A stretch of DNA of 64,000 bases, taken from NCBI RefSeq assembly GCF_009389715.1, contig NC_052401.1, positions 4,623,530-4,687,529 on the forward strand, read 5' to 3'. This DNA comes from Phoenix dactylifera. Its lineage: Eukaryota > Streptophyta > Magnoliopsida > Arecales > Arecaceae. How positions within the stretch are numbered: position 1 is the stretch's first letter; every line of letters starts with the position of its first letter. The translations under genes were made by a program, and so were the position numbers. Shown piece by piece: positions 1 through 23,187 of the stretch. Under the pieces are notes generated by a model, which did no database searches, was not told where the DNA came from, and worked only from the letters and a program-made list of their open reading frames with translations.

Positions 1-2
1 CC

Positions 3-1193
3 CTCTGGAGAGAACACCCAGCTAGAGGCCCTGGTGGCTGGCCCCAACCCTCAGAGGCCGAGTCAGTTCCAGGGCAACTTGTACCAGAACGGACCGCTGC
101 AGCGATCCCCCAGAATGATGAACTCGACAAGAAGGTCGAGGAGCTGGAGCGCCAGATCCAGGCACTCCATGGAAGGAAACCGGGACGTGATGGTGACTTT
201 GAGTTCACCACAAAGTCCCCCTTCTCCCAGCAAATTGATGACGAACCAGTCCCACCGCGGTTCAAGATGCCCCAGGTGGAGCCTTACAACGGCAGGGCTG
301 ACCCCCTTGACCACCTGGAAAGTTATCAGGTCTTAATGGCCCTACAAGGAGCCTCGGAGGCCATGATGTGCAAAGCCTTTCCAGCAACGCTCCGAGGACC
401 GGCCCGGCTTTGGTTCACCGGGTTGAAGCCGAGTACTGTCTCCTCCTTTGAGCAGCTCGGCAGGCAGTTTGCCAGTAATTTTGCCGCTAGCCAGCCCCAG
501 CGGCGGACGTCGGACTCCCTCCTTGACATCAAACAAGAGGAGGGAGAGTCCTTCAAGGAGTACTTGGATCGGTTTACTGCCGCAACATGGGAAGTCCGGG
601 AGCTGGACCAGTCAATCGCCATGTCGGCACTAAAGACTGGATCCCGGTCTTACAGGTTCCTCTTCTCTATCGAGAAGAACTTTCCTGCGGACCTCACCGA
701 AATGTTGACCCGAGCTCGCAAGTACGCCAAGGCTGAGGAAGCCATGGCCTCTCGGCGGGAGGAAGCCGAACGACCTGCCAAGATGCAGAAGAAGCACCAG
801 GAGCACTCCCAACCAAGTAGCAGATTCCCCTGGCATGAGAAAGAGCCTCCTTGGCCCAAGAGCCTAGCTCGCCCGGGGTCTCCCCTCCAAAAATTTCAGA
901 CATACACTCCTCTCACATCCACCCGAGCAGAAATCCTCATGGAGATTGAGGGTCGGGGCTACCTCCGACCTCCATTGAGAATGCGTCCGACAGAGTCGCG
1001 GAAGCACTCAAAAAAGTACTGCCGCTTCCACCGAGATCGCGGCCATGATACGGAGGATTGCTACGAGCTTCGTGATGAGATCGAGGCACTTGTCCGCCGA
1101 GGTCGGTTGAGTTATTTTGTCCGTGATCATGCCTACAGGAGAGAGCCCGAGGAACAAAATCCAGTGCCGCATAAGGAGCAGAATGACAACTGA
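3..1193 (+). CDS. Retrotransposon Gag polyprotein, 5' end outside window
   Basis: The frame is open from base 3 to a TGA at 1191-1193 (396 residues visible), so the Met at 267 is internal and not the start. A heptad-like segment (DELDKKVEELERQIQAL, bases about 117-168) precedes the typical junction PVPPRFKMPQVEPYNG. The retrotransposon gag domain follows (DHLESYQVLM, FPATLRGPARLWF, bases about 250-700). A CCHC-like knuckle variant with spacing C-x2-H-x4-H-x4-C (CRFHRDRGHDTEDC) lies near 1020-1060, then a conserved tail (RDEIEALVRRGRLSYFV). Gag packages element RNA in cytoplasmic particles. No pol follows in any frame. The undamaged length suggests a fairly young copy or selection for Gag supply in trans. 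Confidence 0.88.
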   Translation, partial: LWREHPARGPGGWPQPSEAESVPGQLVPERTAAAIPQNDELDKKVEELERQIQALHGRKPGRDGDFEFTTKSPFSQQIDDEPVPPRFKMPQVEPYNGRADPLDHLESYQVLMALQGASEAMMCKAFPATLRGPARLWFTGLKPSTVSSFEQLGRQFASNFAASQPQRRTSDSLLDIKQEEGESFKEYLDRFTAATWEVRELDQSIAMSALKTGSRSYRFLFSIEKNFPADLTEMLTRARKYAKAEEAMASRREEAERPAKMQKKHQEHSQPSSRFPWHEKEPPWPKSLARPGSPLQKFQTYTPLTSTRAEILMEIEGRGYLRPPLRMRPTESRKHSKKYCRFHRDRGHDTEDCYELRDEIEALVRRGRLSYFVRDHAYRREPEEQNPVPHKEQNDN

Positions 1194-1867
1194 CCTCTCA
1201 CGGGCATCATCAATACCATCAGAGGGCGGGCAACTAGAGGCACCAGAAGCTCCGAAGCCCGAATGCAGAACACCTCCCCCAGAAAATCGAGCCAAAGAAA
1301 GCTAGTGCCAAGCTAAGTCCTAAGGGACTTCGAAGCTCGGAAGCCATCAAAATATCTCCAAAAGGTACAGGACGCCACTTTGGCTTCAAATAATTTCAAT
1401 ATTTTATCTATTTTCAGGTCGGAGAATCCAAAAAACGACCAACGTCGCCCCGAATAGGGCGCACGATCGCCAACGGACGAAGTCCGTCTCCTGTATGCGT
1501 CTCCAATGATGCTCTAGCTAAGCTCGGGACGCCGATTCGACGCCATTCGACGACATTCGACGCCATTCGACGACACTTCGACGCCATTCGACGCCATTCA
1601 ACGCCATTCGACGCCTTTCAACGCCATTCGACGCCTCCTACGACAACACGCCCCGATCTGAGTGGGGGCACCCTGCTGAGTTGACCACAAGCCAAAGAAG
1701 GCCGCTGAGTCGACCTAAAGCACTATAACTCTAACTGCATGAAAGGTACATCCTGCTTGGCACGCACATCTCCATATATATTTGGCTATATTGCAGGATG
1801 ATCGACGACTGGACTACTTCCTTCGTCCGAGCCAAAAGGCAGCTCGAACTCGGAAGTCGGGGGGTAG
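1194..1867 (+). other. Non-coding spacer of the retroelement with polypurine tract
   Basis: Between the gag stop and the 3' LTR no frame encodes a recognisable pol domain. The spacer holds a 10-bp tandem array (1529-1637) and ends in a G-rich polypurine tract at about 1852-1867, the expected primer for plus-strand synthesis, directly against the LTR start TGTTGG. Confidence 0.75.
1529..1637 (+). repeat. 10-bp tandem repeat (cgccattcga-type)
   Basis: About ten to eleven near-perfect copies of a 10-bp unit (consensus CGCCATTCGA, variants CGACATTCGA and CGCCTTTCAA) lie head to tail in the retroelement spacer. One unit is a base longer. Each unit carries TTCGA, so CpG density is high for this region. 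Confidence 0.9.
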
Positions 1868-1922
1868 TGTTGGTGGAAAATGGACCACCCCACAAATGCA
1901 ATTATAGCACCCAAATCCGTCT

Positions 1923-2132
1923 GCTCTCGAGCTCATCCAAGTGATCGGGCTCTTCCGCTCTCGAGCTCATCAAGTGATCGGGCTCTTCCGCTCTTGAGCT
2001 CATCCAAGTGATCGAGCTCTTCCGCTCTCAAGCTCATCAAGTGATCGGGCTCTTCCGCTCTCGAGCTCATCCAAGTGATCGAGCTCTTCCGCTCTCGAGC
2101 TCATCTAAGTGATCGAGCTCATAGGCCGAGCC
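1923..2132 (+). repeat. 34/35-bp tandem array in LTR U3
   Basis: Six copies of a unit built around CTCGAGCTCATCCAAGTGAT followed by CGGGCTCTTCCGCT alternate between 35-bp (ATCCAAG) and 34-bp (ATCAAG) forms. An array upstream of the TATA box is typical of enhancer-like U3 repeats; a regulatory role is inferred. Confidence 0.9.
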
Positions 2133-2275
2133 GAGCACAGAAGGCCAAGCACAGAAGGCCGAGCACAGAAGGCTGCCGAGCACAGAAGACCGAGCACAGA
2201 AGGCCGAGACCAGAGAGCCGAGACCAGAGAGCCGAGGCCAGAAGGCCGAGACCAGAGAGCGCCGACCAGAAAGGC
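2125..2275 (+). repeat. Short degenerate tandem array (GAGCACAGAAGGCC-type)
   Basis: It adjoins the 34/35-bp array. Variants of GCCGAGCACAGAAG grade into GCCGAGACCAGAGA. It is purine-rich on the + strand and free of stops in several frames, which explains the spurious short ORFs on both strands here. Confidence 0.85.
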
Positions 2276-2681
2276 AACCCCGCCGAGCCCATGCCTTAGC
2301 CAAATATCCAATCTCCGCCTAACCCTCCAAAGGATCTGACAACTAAATATATGACTCCACTTCAATCTGCCACCATTCCCAAGTCATTAAGGCACAAGAT
2401 CTCCGCAGGCATTCGGCACACCCTCAGGCCTCCGATGCACTCAGTCATTAAATGAACACGGCTCAATATGATCTCCGGATCACTGAACCATCAAAGCGTA
2501 TGGCTCTTTCTGACCACCGGTTCACTCAGCAATCAATGCACTTGTCATCTACGGACCCCAGGCCCACCACGGCCGGCGGTTCAACCACCCCAACGGGTCC
2601 GATCAATCGTGACAGCTCCCTGACAGTGACGGTAACCCATTAATTCGCCCAGTCACATCACATGTAACCCTGCCACTCTCC

Positions 2682-2690
2682 CTATAAAAG
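2682..2690 (+). promoter_or_regulatory. TATA box of the LTR promoter
   Basis: CTATAAAAG lies inside CCCTATAAAAGGGGAGC, followed by a CTCTAAAAGGGG echo. The position about 815 bp into the LTR fits the U3/R boundary of long plant LTRs. Confidence 0.7.
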
Positions 2691-3030
2691 GGGAGCTTCT
2701 CCCTCTAAAAGGGGAGAGGCCTCTTCCTCCCAAGGGGATTTTTTCGGACTTCCACATACAATCCCTCTCTCTTCTTCAAAGTTAAGCCCCCCTCTGACTT
2801 AAGCATCGGAGGGCCGGCGCCGGGGAGCCCGGCCACCGGTTTTCTTGCAGGACTTACGCCCCCCAGGAGGACGCCACCCGCCGGCACGCCATCGACCACC
2901 GCTCCTACGGCGGACTTGCACCCCTCCAGGAGGACGCCACCAGCCGGCGCACGGTCATCCACCGTCCCTGCGGCGGAGCCCCTCCTTCCCCTGGCTTCGT
3001 GACGGCCCCCGGGTCCAATTTCCAGCAACA

Positions 3031-10501
<7,471 letters not shown>

Positions 10502-11313
10502 ACAATCAGTGTGAGCATCAGACTACTTCTGTAAACCTTCCCAAAAAATAACCATCTGCTCTTTTCGAGTAGATTGTATTGTGCCTCTATGAAATGAACG
10601 ACTGAATTTTATATGCGCAATTGCTATGATGTCATATTTTGGTTGGGAAGTTCTTTTTGAGGTCTTTCGTTTAGAAAGACATTTTTGGGGTAAATGTTGC
10701 TGCTCATTCTACAGGAAGTGAATTTGGTTGGATATTTGCAAGCTGGTCCGGTCTGTCACAATTATACTTTTGGATGTCTTCCCTCCGTGTTCTTATAAAT
10801 AGTCCCATCTTCAATGAATGACCCTTTTCATCCTTGTCAAGGAAAGTGCACCAACAAATAGTACTGGCTAAAATCAGCATAAAATGCCATTGTTTCTGCT
10901 ATGAAAGATCAGGGATTCTTTGACTGACATGCTATCCCACAAAAGTTGAGCTTTTGGAAATCAACCTCTTATCATGAAGATAGGAATTCATGGAGATTAA
11001 GCTGACGATGTAGATAAGAGCCATGTAAACTCTCACGCTTAGATGATGAAAGACTGAAATGAGATGTCCTCATTTAATACTCTTCTCATTGGTATTTGGG
11101 AACAATTTCATGAAGAGTCTTCTGATCGGCATCAATCAATACCAGGACCAGTGATAATGAAACTAGGAGTCTAGCCCACCTTCTATATTACAATCCGGGC
11201 TCGCCTTTCCCTTCTTATATTTCGGTCTCCCCTGCGGGTGATCTTTGCGAACAGCAGTGGCTTCCCCTAAAATAAATGATTAAAAACAGGACGGGATTAT
11301 TCTGGAGCGGCCA
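10502..11313 (+). other. 3' UTR of copy 1 and spacer
   Basis: The first part, with GAACAATCAG and ACCATCTGCTC, is alignable with the copy-2 3' UTR. No clear AATAAA is present. The rest holds no open frame or repeat I recognise. Confidence 0.5.
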
Positions 11314-11815
11314 CCGCGGCCTCTTTTTTTTTTTCTTTTCTTTTCTTCTTTTCTTTTTTTCTTTTTTTTTTTGTATCGGCGCCTCACGCACAACATGTGT
11401 GAGTATAGCCCAAAAAGTCAGAAAGAAGCAAAAACTGCAAAAAGTCTGGGACCGAGCCACGTCCATCCCAGATAATATCTCCGGAATGTTGGGCCGTATA
11501 GAAGGCCACCCAGTCCACAGCACAGTTGGCTTCTCTGTACACATGAGTAGCTCGGAATACAATACAGTCACCTAGAAGGCGGTGAGTATCCTGAATCAAC
11601 CGCATGCTCCCATTAGACCACCCAGAGCTCAGGATCTCCTCGATCACCGTGGCAGAATCCTCCTCAAGAATGATGTGATCCGCATCCAACACCTATCTCG
11701 CATAGAAAACACCCTTCCAAGCGGCCCTAACCTCGGCCTCGACAGAGGTCTGGTCAAAAATACGCTGCCCCCCAGCCGCCACTAGTCTGGCCTTCACCAA
11801 GTTAAGCTTCTATAT
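11314..11815 (-). mobile_element. 5'-truncated LINE remnant with RNase H domain and poly(A) tail
   Basis: On the minus strand, a frame from about 11800 to 11384 encodes the end of a plant LINE-type RNase H: VEAEVRAAWKGVFYAR, a stop codon, then VLDADHIILEEDSATVIEE and, further on, HVYREANCAVDWVA. In the family this is the strand that carries the conserved Glu/Asp pair and the late His/Asp block. Downstream on that strand, at 11373-11314, is an A-rich tract of about 60 bp, the expected 3' tail of target-primed insertion. The internal stop and missing reverse transcriptase make it dead. It lies between the two reductase copies. Confidence 0.72.
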
Positions 11816-12386
11816 GTCTTTGCATTTCCAAAACTCTCAAACTTGGCTTAGTTATGTGTGGAACTTGAGAAGATGCATGAGCTTGGCTCATTTTTTGGCA
11901 ATTTTTGGCTGAACAATCTTGAAGAAAACCTGTTATGATCCCAGCTCCAGTTGTTTTATGAACTGTCTGGCACCAAAACCGAACCTAGCATGTGATGATT
12001 TGTGAAAATACATATAGATGAATTTTAATTTGGAAAACGCCAAGAATACTTCTTATAAATGTGGCGCATGCATGCCTTGCAAGTGCATCATTTTGATGTC
12101 ACTTCTGACATCAATGTTCTTTCTCTCGGCCTTTCTGTGTCGAGAGTTGACGTAAAAAACCTGGCTGATGATTCTTGGAACCTTCAAGGCCAAGTTGAGA
12201 GGGGCTACTTGGTGGAATTTCGTGGCAAAGTTTTTCTTTGGATTGGATCTTTCAAAGAAGGTGCAAGAGCTAGGAAGGATGCATGGAGAATTGCATATAT
12301 GTCACTCGCGCGTGGCGGTGACTACAGTTTGGAAAGGACCAAATCACTTCGATTTTCTCAGCCATCAACCAAAATAATGCAGAATA
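11816..12386 (+). other. Spacer upstream of the duplicated block; unassigned 12059-12386 segment
   Basis: A frame open from 12059 (start MWRMHALQVHHFDVTSD) runs into the duplicated promoter block and would end at 12535. The part before 12387 has protein-like composition (RGYLVEFRGKVFLWIG) but I cannot assign a family and see no splice context. It may be a fragment of an older gene or element. Equivalent sequence upstream of copy 1 would lie beyond the retroelement and is not visible. Confidence 0.3.
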
Positions 12387-17558
<5,172 letters not shown>

Positions 17559-17616
17559 GTCCATAGAGCTCTTATGGTCATCTGTATCTATGGAAGTCTG
17601 AGGTTGTTTGTGCCTT

Positions 17617-17622
17617 AATAAA
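17617..17622 (+). terminator. Candidate poly(A) signal of copy 2
   Basis: AATAAA sits in GCCTTAATAAAGGAC, about 240 bp after the stop codon, within a plausible 3' UTR. Plant signals are degenerate, so this is only a candidate. Confidence 0.5.
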
Positions 17623-18284
17623 GGACTTTGAACTTCATATACTGAATTTGCATGATGACATGCATATTTTCTTTAGAGTTGCATATCTGGATTTTGGAGA
17701 ATGCGTTTGGTTCAGGTTATTGTGGAGTCTATTAGTCTTGTGGAATTCTCAAAGTATAGAAGAGCTTGTATTATTCTCCACACTTCGAAGACAACCCATC
17801 TTTCATCAAGGGGTCTTTCAGTCTGGAGATTAAAAAATCTTGGGTGTGGTGTCATGGAGATAAACTTTTGTATAACCAAAAAGTAGTATGGTTCCAATCT
17901 TGATCAATGTTTATTTAGCATTGCTCTGTTAAAAGGTGGTCGACTTTGATTGTTAGCTGTTGCTCGGGCAAGACTGTCCGTGCTCACCGGAGCAAACAGT
18001 TGATGACATTAGTCATTTAACTCCGTGTTCTTGCCGCCGCGCCGCCTCCCTATGGATATTGATACGCGCGACCCGCTTGTCCACAAAATGCACTCCCTAA
18101 TTCCCTCTCTTTTCTAATCCTTCGTTCATATCAGATATCAGTGTCTACCGAAAAAATGAGAGTAAATATAGTGTGAATCCCCCTTTTTCTTGTTTTTTAT
18201 AGTGTGAATCCCCCTTTTTCTTGGTTTTTTTTTCCCCTAACAACACTGACAAAGCCAGTAGTAAGGTAAGGCGGCTTCTAGGAT
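17623..18284 (+). other. Spacer after copy 2
   Basis: No gene seen. A 24-bp sequence (TAGTGTGAATCCCCC followed by a T-run) is directly repeated near 18168-18224. Short ORFs at 17648-17897 overlap on both strands and lack family character. Confidence 0.5.
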
Positions 18285-18770
18285 CAGTTTTTTTTTTTTT
18301 TAAGAAATTTTTTTTATTCTATTTTTAAATTCTTTTAAAAATAAAATATTTATTTTTAAAATATAAATATTATGATGGTAGCTAAGATGATAGTGGTAGT
18401 TGAGATAGTAGAGACTAAAGTGGTGGTAGTGGACTAGCAATAGAAGTGGCTACCATAGAACCGTGGAGGTGGATATCGATAGCGGTAGTAATGATGGCAG
18501 TAATGATGGCAGAGATGACGGTGATGGTGGCGGCCACGGCGATCAACGACAATAGTGGTGGCAACGATGGAGAGGATGTCGATAGTTATGATAAAAGATA
18601 TAAGTTTTTTGTTTTTAAAAAAGTAAAAAAATCTTATATTTTTTAAAAACTATGAAAATAGTTTTTTAAAAATAAAAAATAATAATAATAGAACCAAACA
18701 TATTTTTTATCATAATTTTTGTGATTTTATTTTTTAAAAGTAAAAATAAAAAAATTAAAAGTGATTGCCT
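18285..18770. repeat. AT-armed repeat with GGT/GAT-rich core, member 1
   Basis: T- and A-rich arms (about 18285-18370 and 18600-18770, including ACCAAACATATTTTT) enclose a core of degenerate GATGGT/GGTAGT triplets (18373-18590). The same layout recurs at 46925-47475 and 47560-48215. The ORF in the core is low-complexity and not a gene. Confidence 0.6.
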
Positions 18771-18824
18771 CAAGGTTTCTAATACGCGGGCAACTGAGTG
18801 AGAGAAGGGGGGGGGGGGGGGGGG

Positions 18825-19653
18825 GAGTTTATGAACTTTATAACAGGGTTGTGTAAGGAAAGCAACATGGAAGTTGTGATGATGGACACTGTTTTTGCCA
18901 AATTCGAACCGAGGTGGGAGCGCAGCTCAGTCGACCCTAAGGTCGATTGGAGGTGAGCCAAGCAAGGCTGGTTGATGCGTCGGATGCTAGTCTCCTCCAC
19001 TGTTGGCCTACAAAAAGTCTGCTTGTCGAAGAGTTTTCAGCATGGGATCCTCTAATACTTAAGTCAGAATAACGAGGCAACAGTATGAAAGAGAGGATTT
19101 CGATAGAGGGTGATTCTATGAGTAATATTTGCATATATATTGTATGTTGGGTACCTAAGGTTCCTGGGCTATCCCTCTATATAGGGGAGCTCACTTTGTC
19201 ATTACGACCTGACGTAGCATGCAATGATGGCTAGGTAATGGTTGGAAGTATGGCTGCAGCATGGGAGCTAGTTTGCATGGGCGGTGGGCGGCGCTGGTAG
19301 GGCACAGGCCGTGGTGCTGCCACAACTACGGACTGGTAGAGCTGTCGGTTGTTAGAACTGTCAATCCTTGTCAACATGTGTTGATTGTTCTCCTCGGCTA
19401 ATGGCTCCTCCCAGTCGAAACTGAAGTCGCTCACATCAGTTGGTTGCCTACTCAACTGGAGCTGAAGTTGTTCTCTTCGGTTTATGTCCGAAGTTACTAA
19501 GGTAGATTTGGCTCAAGATCGAGGTGTCCAATATTTCTCCCATTGGACACCTTCTGATTCAAGGTTCCCAAAGGATCAACGACTGCGTTGGTCGAGAATC
19601 TTTACCTCTGCAGCATGCCCTATTTAGGGTCAAGAATGAGCAAGCATGAGCAG
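18825..19653 (+). pseudogene. Third alkenal reductase copy: exon-1 remnant split by an LTR-like insert
   Basis: Bases 18825-18889 read MNFITGLCKESNMEVVMMDT, matching exon 1 of the neighbours ([21 protein letters not shown]). The match resumes at 19551-19653 with KVPKGSTTALVENLYL, PYLGS and RMSKHEQ, matching [21 protein letters not shown] and RMSKHDE. Between them lies a 654-bp insert. The ATG region is replaced by a G-run, and none of exons 2-5 follow, so it is a dead 5' fragment. It is more diverged than copies 1 and 2 are from each other, which implies an older duplication. Confidence 0.85.
18890..19543. mobile_element. Probable solo LTR (about 654 bp) in the reductase pseudogene
   Basis: The direct repeat TGGACAC occurs at both borders (18883-18889 and 19544-19550) and is part of the exon sequence GACGGACACC in the intact genes. 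The insert starts TGTTTTTGCC and holds a promoter-like CTATATAGGGGAGC near 19171-19188, but no coding frame. The right end is not a clean CA, so the exact border and target-duplication length stay uncertain. Orientation is set only by the TATA-like sequence (+). Confidence 0.65.
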
Positions 19654-22159
19654 CTTAGCCTAAAATGGTGTAGAGCTCCATCTGAAATTGGGCTAGTTCG
19701 TAACTTGGATGGGTTAAGCTTCTTGGGCACATCGGGCTATTCCAAATATATATCAAACTTTTGACAAATTTGAAGTTTATAAAGTGAAATGCAAGAATTT
19801 TAGGATCCTTCTTTTAAAAATTAAATCAAAATTCAGAACAAAGAACACTCTCATTTCCTCTTTTCAATTACATTTATATTTCTAAGTATAAATCATTAAT
19901 TTAAGTATAAAGCTTAATTGGGAGAATGCTTTCTAAAACACCTAATAGCCCTTAATTACGTAATTAAAAAAAAATACTCATATGTTTTTACTGATACATG
20001 TGCAAGATATATGCCTAAGATGCATGCATATACTATAAATAAATATTGTGCCAAGCCAGGCTGGGCTATTGGGCTTGTGAAACATTGGCCCAAGTGTGGC
20101 CCAATTCTAGATCAGGCTAAGATGTTGACAACGAAGCTCAGCCCATAGAAACTTTAACCCAAGCTACTTGCAGTACGGGTTGCATTTAGCAGGCCATGGG
20201 GCTGGCCCGGCCCAATGCACATTTCAGCTAGCTGAGTTGATAAAATCTGATGCAAGAGACTCGGAGTTGGCCTTGATTGTCTTCTTTATTGATACAAGAG
20301 ACTTTGTTCAATACTATACTCTCTCCGACATATGGTAAGCTTGTCTTGTTCAGGTAGGGTTTTTTTTTTTTTGATAAAATTCTTGATTATTACAAATTAT
20401 ATTAGAGAAGATCTAGTCTATTATCTATATGGACTAGAGAATAATGTAAGACGATCTATTTGGATTGATCATGAGCTGATCGTAGTGTGTGCGATCTATT
20501 GGCTATACACTAAATAAATCTTATGGAATAAAAATCATATAAGGCAGGTGCTATAGATATCATATAGGGCGGGACTCTTATTTTGCCATGTTTTCTCTGG
20601 TGCCCATCTTAAAGAGAAAACCCAAAAGTCGAATAAGAATAGAACTCTTCCTACTGACGGAGTTCGTTAATCTCATAACATAAAAAAATGAAAAAAGAAA
20701 ACTACACGCGCCAAAAAAGATCGTCCATGAAGAGAGACCATATGTATTTTTTTCTTGCCTATCCAGTTTGTCCATCTATCCTCTTCCTTATCAAAATGTC
20801 TATCCCTTCTGTGAAATTTTTCTTTTTCTTTCTAGTTTCTCGCCAAGTAAATTTCAAACAAATATGGTTTTCTTAACTTCATTTATCCCTACCTTTTTGA
20901 CAATAGGAAAGTATAGTATACACTAAACTGATACATAGATATATTAAAATCTAATGAATAATTGACAGGACTTAGAATATCTCTGGAATAACTTGTTATG
21001 CCGGAGGATAAGTAAACCGATGTACGCCAAAGTCAACGGGGCAGGCTCAGGATCAGGTTGGGCTTTTCCACACAAAGTCTAAGCGCAATCCTGAAACAAT
21101 CCCAACTTCTCTTATCTGATGATTACATCTGAACCACCGAATTTACGGCTAACGTTACAGTGCACAACTAATAATATTGGGATTTTTGCAGTAATAAAAC
21201 ACTTTATTTTCACCTTTTCAGATTTTGGCTACTTTTTGAAAAAAATAATTCAGTTTTGAAAATTTTGGGACATTGGCTTGGCCCATTTGATGCAAAATAA
21301 TATGTGCGTGCACCTAGGATCTGGTGACATTTCATATCAAAAATATATGTGCTCATTTAAAGAATACATGCATTCACTATAAAGATAAAAAAACATCGAC
21401 TAAAAATCATCAACTATACTACTTGTGCAAAAGGAAAAAAGAGGGAAAAAAAAGTGAAAAAAAGTGAAACTAGATAATCAAGCAGCCTCTACATTAAACC
21501 ATTTGATTTCACATATTGTTATCGAGGCTTAGGGTATATGAAAAATAGAGTTACTTTACCTAAGAACCTCCCCTACCTAAACAAATAAGAACTAGACAAA
21601 AAAAAAAAAATATATACAAAATATCCACTTAATTATTGATTTTGTAAAAGAAATTACTTTTTGTTGCAAAAAGTTACATATTTAGAACATTTTGGATAAT
21701 TTTGCCCTTGGGTATAAGATACGTTTACTAAATATCCCATATATATGTATTGAATATCCTAAGAGTGTATTAAATATCCTATGTACTTTTTATAAAAAAA
21801 TTAATATTTTTTTGTAAAATCTATAAATAAATTTTTCTACACAAAAATTACAGGACTAGATGGAAGCTGGAAAAATAGAAACCATTGAGGTGGCAGTACG
21901 GTTGAAACGAGACTAAGATTTGCTTGGTAGAGTTACCATCTAGTCTGCCGGTATTGAGGTGGTGCTGAAATGACGTATGGGCTGCTACATGCCTACATTG
22001 GTGGGCGCCCTTTTTTTCTAAAGCTGCTAAAAAAAAAAAAGCTGGAAAAATAGAAATGAATGGAAACCGGCAGATTCCCAAATGGGATGATGCGAATTAG
22101 TCACGTTTTCTGAACAGCGAGGGCACACCGATCAAACGATCCGGATTAGATTCTGTACA
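19654..22159 (+). other. Gene-free AT-rich spacer
   Basis: No supported gene. Bases 19680-20220 have several GGGCT/GGCCCA words, suggestive of decayed transposon sequence. The 234-bp minus-strand frame at 21848-22081 has no family features, and two copies of GCTGGAAAAATAGAAA flank it (about 21866 and 22041). Confidence 0.5.
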
Positions 22160-23187
22160 CACAATGGTTCCGATGGTCTTACACGAAGCCATCGGAAGGC
22201 CCTTTCTTCCCCTCCAAGACGCGAGCCCAGAAGACGGAGGCACGCTCCCTCCCTCTTATATGATGCCCTTCGCTATTCCCGTTAGCTTCCCTCCTCTAAT
22301 CTCCGTCTTCTCTTCTTGCTTCAAAACCCTAAATCTTCTACTTCTTCGCCGATCCATTCCGATCCCGGACGAGTCCGAGGATTCGAATCGTTGGAGCGTT
22401 CGAGGCTAAATTCGAGCACCTTGGTGATATTATTCTGCCGGAGAAGTTTGATCCGCCGAATCGAAGCCTTCTTCCAAGTAGAGCCGTCGGAAGGCGGCAA
22501 AGTTCTTTCGGTAAGGTTTTTGCTGCTTGTTTCGATTCTATTTGACTGGAGTTTGCTGTTTTTTTCGTCTGTGTTGGATTTGGGCATCCGTCGGAAAATG
22601 ATTAATTTGAGCTCTGGCGCAACATTCGTATGTGATTGTTTTTTTTTTTACTCTCTCTTCGGCTTGAAGTAGAATTCATGCTAACCGATTCATGACAAAA
22701 GTTATATAAATTTATTAAAATATTTGGATCTTTGTTCCGATCGGTTAGAAGATTGCTCTGCTTTCTTCTATATTTCTGATTTTTTTAAAAAAAGAGAGAA
22801 TCTGAATGTTTAGTTGTTAATTTAAGTTTTTTAGTTGCCCCTTGGAAGTGATAAACCTTCTGATTTCGGAAAGTTAATGTTTGATAACTGGATGCATTTT
22901 GTTGGAATTTATGTATAAAATGTTTGTTCAGACACTAGCGAAAGAAGGAGGAGGAGGGGGGGGATTGGGAATTTTGTCACTTTTATAGGAAGTGATTACT
23001 GACTTTGTTAATGCGGGGACGAGAACAAGTGGGCTTGGTGCTGATTTGTGAAAAGAAAATCTGTTAGCTATTATTAAATGTTTGTAATTTGTTGATCATT
23101 CTGTTGAAGAGAGCTAGTTGGTACAGGGGTTTTCTTGAGAAGATATGACCATAGCCTTTCCTTTTGGAAAGGGAAAAGAAATCAAGA
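22160..23187 (+). promoter_or_regulatory. Promoter, 5' leader exon and leader intron of the LETM1-type gene
   Basis: A TATA-like CTTATATGATG lies at about 22255. A CT-rich leader with AAACCCTAAAT follows and ends at 22510 against a GTAAGG donor (22511). The intron acceptor is either GTACAG (exon from 23127) or GGAAAG (exon from 23172). The first choice would leave an out-of-frame upstream ATG at 23145; the second removes it. No protein frame is supported in the leader. Confidence 0.6.

Larger units (their letters stand above)
1..3030 (+). mobile_element. 3' part of a gag-only (non-autonomous) Ty3/gypsy-type LTR retrotransposon
   Basis: The element enters from the left edge. Visible in order are a gag reading frame, a 674-bp non-coding spacer, a purine-rich tract (GGAAGTCGGGGGGTAG) and a 3' LTR that starts TGTTGG and ends CAACA. 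No protease, reverse transcriptase, RNase H or integrase lies between gag and the LTR, so this copy cannot move by itself. The 3' flank starts GATGT at 3031. The paralogous locus at 12387 carries the same flank without the element, so the insertion into the copy-1 promoter region happened after the gene duplication. The 5' LTR, primer-binding site and left target duplication lie outside the window. It resembles the gag-only TR-GAG class; a pol deletion in this one copy is the alternative. Confidence 0.85.
1868..3030 (+). repeat. 3' long terminal repeat (about 1163 bp)
   Basis: It starts TGTTGG right after the polypurine tract and ends CCAGCAACA, giving the canonical TG...CA ends with a short inverted TGTTG/CAACA. 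The right edge is fixed independently, because sequence from 3031 aligns with the duplicated locus from 12387, which has no LTR. Inside are a 34/35-bp tandem array, a second array of about 11-20 bp, a core promoter near 2682, and a GC-rich 3' part. Confidence 0.85.

Noticed and set aside
267-1193. Gag start at the Met at 267
   Set aside because: The frame is open from base 3 and the upstream part holds a coiled coil and the conserved PVPPRFKMPQVEPYNG junction, so this Met is internal.
1529-1637. Regular short repeats as a CRISPR-like array
   Set aside because: The 10-bp units are contiguous without unique spacers and lie in a plant retroelement.
2067-2365. Overlapping ORFs in the LTR
   Set aside because: They are produced by the 11-35-bp tandem arrays and appear in several frames and on both strands.
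23164-23187. Longer N-terminus for the LETM1-type protein
   Set aside because: It would need a TTG start; the ATG at 23188 gives a typical mitochondrial presequence.
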